This document shows positions 1 through 4,802 of a DNA stretch of 5,274 bases, piece after piece. Under the pieces are notes generated by a model that saw only the letters and a program-made list of their open reading frames with translations, did no database searches and had not been told where the DNA came from. The stretch is from an uncultured Haemophilus sp. (lineage in GTDB: Bacteria > Pseudomonadota > Gammaproteobacteria > Enterobacterales > Pasteurellaceae). The position numbers and the translations under genes were made by a program. Each line of letters opens with the position of its first letter. Position 1 is the first letter of the stretch. The stretch covers positions 1-5,274 of the forward strand of contig CAUGKJ010000077.1 of assembly GCA_959600045.1 (NCBI GenBank), written 5' to 3'.

Positions 1-1072
<1,072 letters not shown>

Positions 1073-1106
1073 TCAACGAATAAACAGTTCGTAGGTTGTT
1101 GTTCAA

Positions 1107-1131
1107 TAAAAAAGCCTGTTAGTACAGGCTT
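1107..1131 (-). terminator. Intrinsic terminator between queA and tgt
   Basis: On the minus strand AAGCCTGT (1131-1124) and ACAGGCTT (1119-1112) form a perfect 8-bp stem with the loop ACTA, followed directly by a T-rich run (TTTTATTG). It is 45 bases after the queA stop codon and 44 bases before the tgt start, so it should end most queA transcripts. The plus strand lacks a T tract after the same hairpin, so the element is directional. Confidence 0.75.
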
Positions 1132-1175
1132 CTTGATAGGTATTTTATGAGTTGGTTGAAAATAAGTCAAACCAC

Positions 1176-2267
1176 TTATTCTAACCCTTTTACATTGGGA
1201 TTTTTAGTAATGAACATCGCATCGCCATAACTGAAAAAACGGTAGCGATTTTCGACCGCACTTTTATAGGCGTTCATGGTGTGGTTAAAGCCTGCGAAGG
1301 CAGAGACCAACATAATCAATGTGCTTTCTGGTAAGTGGAAGTTGGTAATTAACGCATCCACCACACGGAATGATTTGCCTGGGTAAATAAAAATGGACGT
1401 ATCAGAAAAATAAGGTTCAATTAAATCTAGGTTGCCATTTTCTTCTGCAGATAGAGCAGCAGTTTCAACAGAACGCACTGATGTTGTGCCTACCGCAATG
1501 ACACGTTTACCCGCTTTTTTCTTTTCAATAATGGCATTGCAGACCTCTTGAGAAAGCTCCACATATTCCGCGTGCATAATGTGATCTTCAATATTTTCAA
1601 CACGTACGGGTTGGAATGTGCCTGCGCCCACGTGCAAGGTCACAAATTCAAAATTAACGCCTTTTTCGTGTAGTTTTTGTAAAAGTTCATCATCAAAATG
1701 CAAGCCAGCCGTTGGCGCAGCCACTGCACCAGGCACTTTGTTATACACGGTTTGATAGCATTCTTGATCCGCTTCTTCATCAGGGCGATCAATATAAGGC
1801 GGCAAAGGCATATGACCGATTTCTTGCAACACATCAAGTACATTGCGAGTTTTATCCGCTAATTCCACTTCAAAAAGGGCATCTTGACGACCAACCATAA
1901 TGGCTTTTACGCCATTATTTTCACCCAGTTTATCTTCGCCTAAAAATAATTCTGTACCTTCTTTCGGCGCTTTTGACGAACGAATATGTGCCAAGAAATG
2001 ATGTTCACTTAAAACACGTTCGACCAACACTTCAATTTTCCCACCGCTGGCTTTACGACCAAACATACGAGCAGGGATTACGCGCGTATTGTTAAAAATC
2101 AACAAATCACCTTCGTCGATTAAATCTAATACATCAGTAAAAGTGCGGTGAGAAATTTCCCCGTTTTCGCCATTGAGTTGTAGCAAACGGCAAGAAGAGC
2201 GATCTTCTTTAGGGTAACGAGCAATCAGCTCATCTGGTAAGTCAAAATGAAAGTCAGAAACACGCAT
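1176..2267 (-). CDS. queA: S-adenosylmethionine:tRNA ribosyltransferase-isomerase QueA
   Basis: Transfers and isomerises the ribosyl group of S-adenosylmethionine onto preQ1-34 in tRNA, giving epoxyqueuosine; it acts directly after Tgt. The 363 residues are full length (E. coli QueA is 356). Family motifs run in order: [10 protein letters not shown] (58-67), [11 protein letters not shown] (71-81), [12 protein letters not shown] (151-162), AAPTAGLHF (183-191), TLHVGAGTF (210-218), VGTTSVRS (259-266), [17 protein letters not shown] (308-324) and [10 protein letters not shown] (342-351). The MRVSDF start matches the usual N-terminus, yet no Shine-Dalgarno sequence precedes it; the bases before ATG are AT-rich (ATTATTTATAATT). 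A USS core lies inside the gene at 1255-1263 and another at 2141-2149. A weak AT-only hairpin (1161-1180) overlaps the stop codon. Confidence 0.97.
   Translation of the reverse strand: MRVSDFHFDLPDELIARYPKEDRSSCRLLQLNGENGEISHRTFTDVLDLIDEGDLLIFNNTRVIPARMFGRKASGGKIEVLVERVLSEHHFLAHIRSSKAPKEGTELFLGEDKLGENNGVKAIMVGRQDALFEVELADKTRNVLDVLQEIGHMPLPPYIDRPDEEADQECYQTVYNKVPGAVAAPTAGLHFDDELLQKLHEKGVNFEFVTLHVGAGTFQPVRVENIEDHIMHAEYVELSQEVCNAIIEKKKAGKRVIAVGTTSVRSVETAALSAEENGNLDLIEPYFSDTSIFIYPGKSFRVVDALITNFHLPESTLIMLVSAFAGFNHTMNAYKSAVENRYRFFSYGDAMFITKNPNVKGLE
1255..1263 (-). other. Haemophilus-type uptake signal sequence core (in queA)
   Basis: Exact AAGTGCGGT on the minus strand within the 3' part of queA, followed by an AT-rich stretch as in extended sites. 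Confidence 0.8.
2141..2149 (+). other. Haemophilus-type uptake signal sequence core (in queA)
   Basis: Exact AAGTGCGGT on the plus strand within the 5' part of queA. With the copies at 1255 and 2680 it marks the backbone as belonging to the Hin-type group of Pasteurellaceae. Confidence 0.8.
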
Positions 2268-2300
2268 AATTATAAATAATGAAAACTAAAAATGGGGCAT

Positions 2301-2329
2301 AGTCTAGAGCGAATGAGGGGGAAATACAA
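2301..2329 (-). promoter_or_regulatory. Candidate queA promoter
   Basis: On the minus strand TTGTAT (2329-2324) and TAGACT (2306-2301) are separated by 17 bases, a sigma-70-like arrangement with 3/6 and 4/6 consensus matches. Transcription would start about 30 bases upstream of the queA ATG. The perfect TATAAT at 2274-2269 is too close to the ATG to be a normal -10 element unless the message is leaderless. This is an inference from consensus only. Confidence 0.35.
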
Positions 2330-2414
2330 GAGAGAATGTTATTAGGTATGAATTGGGTTGAGAGATAGAGTAGTTGCGCGCTAAATATTATGCTATTCAA
2401 ATTTATTAAGTTTT

Positions 2415-2446
2415 GTTTCAACACACAGCCACCCGAAGGTGGCTCA
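2415..2446 (-). CRISPR. Solitary type I-C-like CRISPR repeat (array remnant)
   Basis: A single 32-base unit with the anatomy of a type I-C repeat. Read on the minus strand it has a 7-bp perfect stem, AGCCACC (2444-2438) pairing with GGTGGCT (2433-2427), closed by a TTCG tetraloop, and then the tail GTGTGTTGAAAC ending at 2415. A TTGAAAC-type 3' end is typical of I-C repeats and forms the 5' handle of the crRNA. No second copy exists in the window, so no spacer can be defined. Its minus orientation agrees with the cas genes, which normally lie upstream of the array. The 5' edge merges with the cas1 remnant, so the exact repeat boundary is uncertain by a few bases. I recall repeats containing GCCACCCGAAGGTGGC in Haemophilus and Neisseria but could not check this. 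Confidence 0.75.
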
Positions 2447-2656
2447 GTAAAAAACGCCAAATTCACATTATTTTCACCACAAAACCCCAGCAAAACCGGC
2501 GAAACCAGCACATTGCCAAAACAGAAAATATGCCCGATGGAATGCACCGACAACTGCGCTACCTTCTTACGCTCCTGCTTCACCACCAGCGTCTCCCGCT
2601 CCTTATGCAGATAGCTGACTTGAGTGGTGATATAAAGCGAGTTTTGCAGTTTGCAT
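2443..2656 (-). pseudogene. cas1: cas1 (type I-C) N-terminal remnant, frameshifted and truncated
   Basis: Cas1 is the integrase subunit of the Cas1-Cas2 spacer acquisition complex. Only about 72 of the usual ~340 residues remain, corresponding to the N-terminal beta-rich domain: QNSLYITTQVSYLHKERETL, then VVKQ, VHSIGHIFCFGNVLVSPVLL and GFCGENNVNLAFFTE. The patterns LYITTQxxYLHKExETLVV, CFGxxxxSPxLLGFC and LxFFTE are characteristic of I-C Cas1. The ATG (2656-2654) sits 9 bases after an AAGGAG ribosome binding site, but one extra base, or two missing, at codon 2 puts the conserved frame (CAA AAC at 2646-2641) out of phase. At FFTE the sequence passes straight into the CRISPR repeat, so the catalytic alpha-helical domain, cas2 and the leader are gone. 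The conserved frame happens to stay open through the repeat to 2254; that extension is not Cas1. It cannot be functional. Confidence 0.85.
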
Positions 2657-2665
2657 ATGAGGAAA

Positions 2666-2671
2666 CTCCTT
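2666..2671 (-). promoter_or_regulatory. Preserved cas1 ribosome binding site
   Basis: AAGGAG on the minus strand, 9 bases before the ATG at 2656-2654. It supports that ATG as the original cas1 start and shows that the 5' boundary of cas1 survived while codon 2 and everything after ~codon 72 were damaged. Confidence 0.6.
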
Positions 2672-2679
2672 GGATTTTG

Positions 2680-2688
2680 ACCGCACTT
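2680..2688 (-). other. Haemophilus-type DNA uptake signal sequence core
   Basis: Exact AAGTGCGGT on the minus strand, followed by CAAAATCC, which resembles the AT-rich extension of full sites. It falls in the 34-base gap between the stop codon of the 483-codon gene and the cas1 start, the usual intergenic type of location for these sites. Other copies in the window are at 1255-1263 (minus), 2141-2149 (plus) and, with one mismatch, 4911-4919 (plus). Confidence 0.8.
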
Positions 2689-2690
2689 TA

Positions 2691-4142
2691 TTAGGATTTG
2701 GAAGAAGAACCTTTGAATTTATCGACAATAGAATCTATAAAGTTCTTATCTTTCAAAACTTCTGAAATAGGACTATCACTTTGATGTTTTTTATCTAATG
2801 TTTCTGCTGGATTTAAGGAAATGGCCTTAATCATACCTTCCATTAGTACAGGTAATAATTCTTCTTGATCTTCTTTAGATAGTTTCTCAATTTGCTGCTT
2901 ATAACTATCATATGATTTAGCTAAAACTTCTTTATGTGCATACTCTTGTGACAATCTTTCTGCTTCACTCCGTCTTCTTGATACAAATATTACTAGCCAT
3001 AACGCCGGAATTATAAATGGCATTTTTACAGCAAAATTTCCCAATAATACAAGAAGACTAATCCAAATTCCTTTATCTAGAGGAATATCTCTTACTAACA
3101 CTACATCTCTTATAAATAAAACAGTAACAAGCAAAATAAACAATGATAAATAGAATCCTCTCCCATACCGTACTGCATTTTTGCTGAACTTATCTCTCAT
3201 TTCATGATATGCACTAGATAAACCTGCAGATGTCGCCCCCGGTAATAAACTTTGTATTTGCTTATTAAGTTCGTCATATTTATTCTTTTGCTTCTGTTCA
3301 AAATCATCTAAATCACTTCTTCTTTGATCAATTTCCTGCTTTAAACCACCTACTTTCTTTCCATTCTCATCATCTTTGCCAAAAATCTTATCGTAAAAAT
3401 TTGATAGCCCTTGCAAAGTAGTTGAACTATCCTCTTTCAATTCATTAATTTCTCTGTTTTTATCAGAAATATTTGAATAAAACTCATCAATTTCTTGTTT
3501 TAATCCGTCTTCTTCATAAATTGAATTATGAAGTTCCTCTATCTCAGATAATTTTGATTCTGAGCTTTTCAATAAATTCTCAATATTCTTCTTTACACCA
3601 TTTGCGGAGAATATTAAATCTCTATACTCTTCTATTTCAGTTCTAAGTGTTTTAAACTCATCTAACTCATTTTTCAATTCAGTTTTAATTTTATTTGCAC
3701 TCTCCTGAATTGATTTTATTTCAGAGAATTCATTTTCCACATGAGCGTTTATAGTTTTTGAATATTCATTCAAACCTATTCTCAATCCTTTGGTTGCCTT
3801 GCCTTTATGCAAGATGAAGGGAAATACTATTTGCAACAAACCATCTAAACTATCTTCAGTATATGAAATATAAGATGAATTTGTATAATCCCTAGTATTA
3901 ACTAGATAGTTTTTCATATTTGATAAATGTGATTTAATACTATCTAGAAAAGCATTAGGTAGAAAATCAGCATCAATACAAGACATTGCCTCTGACAAGA
4001 AGGCTGTTATCTTTCTTAGGTATGCAAATTTCTCTATATCTGAATCAGATACAAGTTTTTCATCAATTTCATTAATAATGTTCTGAACCTCATTCCATAA
4101 AGGTATAATTTCATTATTAAATTTATCTATTTTAAGAGACAT
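2691..4142 (-). CDS. Coiled-coil membrane protein of unknown function, inserted in the cas operon
   Basis: I do not recognise a named function. The 483 residues fall into four parts. Residues 1-115 form a mixed, probably helical domain. Residues ~130-300 are a charged, Leu/Ile-spaced coiled coil in which GLKQEID occurs twice (213-219 and 266-272). A small conserved-looking linker follows, SLLPGATSAGLSSAY (298-312). Then come hydrophobic segments at ~329-350 and ~358-388 (perhaps two spans), followed by RRR (389-391) and a charged tail with SQEYAHKEVLAKSY (398-411). There is no signal peptide and no visible nuclease, ATPase or protease motif. From memory, FYDKIFG, LLPGATSAGL and EYAHKE-AKSY recur in uncharacterised bacterial proteins; I could not verify this. 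The ATG has GAGGAA at 4151-4146, a close but usable spacing. No convincing promoter lies in the 63-base gap after cas4, so it may be transcribed with the cas remnants. Codon use is very AT-rich (17 G+C in bases 3481-3540). It is intact, unlike everything around it. Confidence 0.9.
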   Translation of the reverse strand: MSLKIDKFNNEIIPLWNEVQNIINEIDEKLVSDSDIEKFAYLRKITAFLSEAMSCIDADFLPNAFLDSIKSHLSNMKNYLVNTRDYTNSSYISYTEDSLDGLLQIVFPFILHKGKATKGLRIGLNEYSKTINAHVENEFSEIKSIQESANKIKTELKNELDEFKTLRTEIEEYRDLIFSANGVKKNIENLLKSSESKLSEIEELHNSIYEEDGLKQEIDEFYSNISDKNREINELKEDSSTTLQGLSNFYDKIFGKDDENGKKVGGLKQEIDQRRSDLDDFEQKQKNKYDELNKQIQSLLPGATSAGLSSAYHEMRDKFSKNAVRYGRGFYLSLFILLVTVLFIRDVVLVRDIPLDKGIWISLLVLLGNFAVKMPFIIPALWLVIFVSRRRSEAERLSQEYAHKEVLAKSYDSYKQQIEKLSKEDQEELLPVLMEGMIKAISLNPAETLDKKHQSDSPISEVLKDKNFIDSIVDKFKGSSSKS

Positions 4143-4205
4143 AAGTTCCTCATTTTCTAAAAATATTAAATAGTATGTAATTTCATCATTAAGTTAGTAA
4201 AAGTT

Positions 4206-4501
4206 TTACTCCCCAAACAACCCCTCTACATACCCCAAACTCCTATCCCGTTTCTCCAGAAACTCCGGCTGGCAAATCTCCACAAGCGAGCAGGCTTTGT
4301 AACGTTTGCCGTATTCGGGCGGCGGGGTTTGAGTGCTGTTTAGAAGTTTGCGCACGGCGGCGATGGTGCAAGTGTTTGGGCGCGTAGGTCGTCTGAAAAC
4401 GTGGTGGGGACGCGGTGGCGGGTTTGCATATACCATAGCGCACCCTCGAAGACGGTTTGTATCATCATTTCTTCCAAGCATAAGACTTGGGCGAAAAGCT
4501 G
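4206..4501 (-). pseudogene. cas4: cas4 (type I-C) C-terminal remnant, frameshifted
   Basis: Cas4 is an iron-sulfur RecB-like nuclease that trims prespacers and sets PAM and orientation with Cas1-Cas2. About 98 C-terminal residues remain of the usual ~200. The first segment has QLFAQVLCLEEM, the QxxxAQxLxLEE helix after the nuclease core, then FEGALWY and TRHRVPTTFSDDLR. A one-base loss near 4365-4370 shifts the frame. The second segment continues TIAAVRKLLNSTQTPPPEYG, KRYKACSLVEICQP and ends LGYVEGLFGE. The nuclease core (Asp, Glu, Lys) is deleted. In addition, I-C Cas4 usually has KxCxxCSLxxxC here; the first Cys is Tyr, which would cost an Fe-S ligand. The 5' end is joined to cas3 codons. 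Base content is high (35 G+C in bases 4321-4380), unlike the backbone. The normal neighbour, cas1, is displaced ~1.5 kb by the 483-codon gene. Confidence 0.85.
4386..4397 (+). other. Neisseria-type DNA uptake sequence (AG-mucDUS dialect)
   Basis: Exact AGGTCGTCTGAA inside the cas4 remnant, where it reads FSDDL on the coding strand. This is the 12-base dialect described for the Neisseria mucosa group (consensus recalled from the published DUS dialects). For an equal-base sequence, about 0.0006 exact copies would be expected by chance in both strands of this window. It is foreign to Haemophilus, whose own signal is AAGTGCGGT, and so points to the donor of the cas genes. Confidence 0.75.
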
Positions 4502-4549
4502 GATTTGTCCATCTGATTTTCGAAGATGGGCAATATAAGGATCTTTCAA
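4499..4549 (-). pseudogene. cas3: cas3 (type I-C) 5' remnant fused to cas4
   Basis: Cas3 is the HD nuclease-helicase that degrades targets marked by Cascade. From the TTG at 4549-4547 the frame reads MKDPYIAHLRKSDGQIQ. The pattern YIAHxRxSDGxxQ is how I-C Cas3 proteins usually begin; the following VxxHL and the HD residues are missing. At Gln17 (CAG, 4501-4499) the reading frame passes in phase into cas4 (QLFAQVLCLEE). CAG is probably microhomology shared by both genes. Start choice: no ATG lies upstream in this frame nearby; TTG has a weak GGGA sequence at 4561-4558. Only 17 residues support the assignment, but gene order (cas3 first, cas4 sixth in I-C operons) agrees. Confidence 0.6.
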
Positions 4550-4550
4550 G

Positions 4551-4589
4551 ACTATTATCCCATTGTTAAATATAAATAATGGGAATAGT
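4551..4589 (-). repeat. Inverted repeat over the cas3 ribosome binding site
   Basis: On the minus strand ACTATTCCCATT (4589-4578) can pair with AATGGGATAATAGT (4564-4551) with only a two-base AT bulge, around a 13-base AT-rich loop. The 3' arm contains the GGGA that would serve as ribosome binding site for the TTG at 4549. In RNA this would hide the initiation region; in DNA it could be an operator. The plain pairing is visible, the role is inferred. Confidence 0.5.
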
Positions 4590-4637
4590 GTATGCTTTTT
4601 TATTGTAGCTTCAATATGTTCATGAAATATATATCAA

Positions 4638-4659
4638 ATTTGTGATCTATATCTCAAAA
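4638..4659 (-). promoter_or_regulatory. Candidate CRP (cAMP receptor protein) binding site upstream of the cas operon
   Basis: TGTGA-TCTATA-TCTCA on the plus strand at 4641-4656 has the spacing of CRP sites (TGTGA-N6-TCACA), nine of ten core half-site bases, and AT-rich flanks AAATT on both sides. It lies ~90 bases before the cas3 TTG. A CATATT at 4618-4613 on the minus strand would place the site near -42, as in class II promoters; TACAAT at 4607-4602 is an alternative -10. Which -10 is used is not decidable by eye. Confidence 0.45.
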
Positions 4660-4673
4660 TTTATTTTTGGAAT

Positions 4674-4703
4674 AAAAAAAGCCCTTTCAAAAGGTGAAAG
4701 GGC
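4674..4703 (-). terminator. Strong intrinsic terminator (small RNA / trhP)
   Basis: On the minus strand GCCCTTTCA (4703-4695) and TGAAAGGGC (4689-4681) form a perfect 9-bp stem with the loop CCTTT, followed by seven T residues (4680-4674). It ends both the candidate small RNA and any read-through from trhP, and insulates the cas region from them. Confidence 0.85.
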
Positions 4704-4752
4704 AAAATATTTGGAGTCATACTATGAGTTGTTGAATTAACAAATCAGGTAT
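4674..4752 (-). ncRNA. Candidate small RNA, about 80 nt
   Basis: The stretch is bounded by a good promoter and a strong terminator and contains no open frame of note. The predicted transcript begins near 4752. Its 5' part folds into an imperfect hairpin on the minus strand: CATAC (4753-4749) with GTATG (4722-4718), TGA (4747-4745) with TCA (4727-4725), and TTGTT (4743-4739) with AACAA (4733-4729), loop AATTC. A short single-stranded AU-rich linker follows (4717-4704, ACTCCAAATATTTT), then the terminator hairpin with its U tail. Hairpin, AU-rich linker and U-tailed terminator is the usual plan of Hfq-binding small RNAs. CUCC in the linker could pair with ribosome binding sites. I cannot name a family. 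It could instead be a trhP 3'-UTR structure. Confidence 0.5.
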
Positions 4753-4759
4753 GGGATGT

Positions 4760-4787
4760 ATTATAGTACATTTATTAACAAATGCAA
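4760..4787 (-). promoter_or_regulatory. Promoter of the candidate small RNA, with overlapping palindrome
   Basis: On the minus strand a perfect TATAAT (4765-4760) lies 16 bases after TTGCAT (4787-4782; four of six -35 matches). The -35 begins 15 bases beyond the trhP stop codon. ATGTA-N6-TACAT (4771-4756) forms a perfect palindrome across the -10, a place where a repressor could act; I do not recognise its owner. Confidence 0.55.
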
Positions 4788-4802
4788 CAATTTTTTAACA
4801 AG

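Noticed and set aside
1079..1106. TTGAAC-N16-TTTATT as a tgt promoter
   Set aside because: Transcription would start within the Shine-Dalgarno sequence of tgt, leaving no usable leader.
1161..1180. AATAAGT / ACTTATT hairpin at the queA stop as a terminator
   Set aside because: The stem is almost only A-T and the T run is short; the stem at 1112-1131 is far better.
1640..1900. Short frames on both strands within queA
   Set aside because: They overlap the well-supported queA frame and show no family motifs.
2269..2274. TATAAT as the queA -10 element
   Set aside because: It ends one base before the ATG with no good -35; this would need a leaderless or internal start. Kept only as a remark.
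2415..2446. A functional CRISPR array
   Set aside because: Only one repeat is present, with no second copy in the window, so there is no spacer to define.
2390..2694. Two plus-strand frames containing NTQPPEGG or FQHTATRRWL
   Set aside because: These are translations of the CRISPR repeat and of the cas1 remnant in antisense; such strings appear in databases as spurious proteins.
4206..4481. 91-codon minus-strand frame as an independent gene
   Set aside because: Its C-terminal half is the second part of cas4 after the frameshift; its N-terminal half is the wrong frame of cas4.
4340..4549. 69-codon minus-strand frame as an independent gene
   Set aside because: It is the cas3-cas4 fusion up to the frameshift, not a gene of its own.
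4333..4569. 78-codon plus-strand frame
   Set aside because: Antisense to the cas4 remnant, with no supporting signal.
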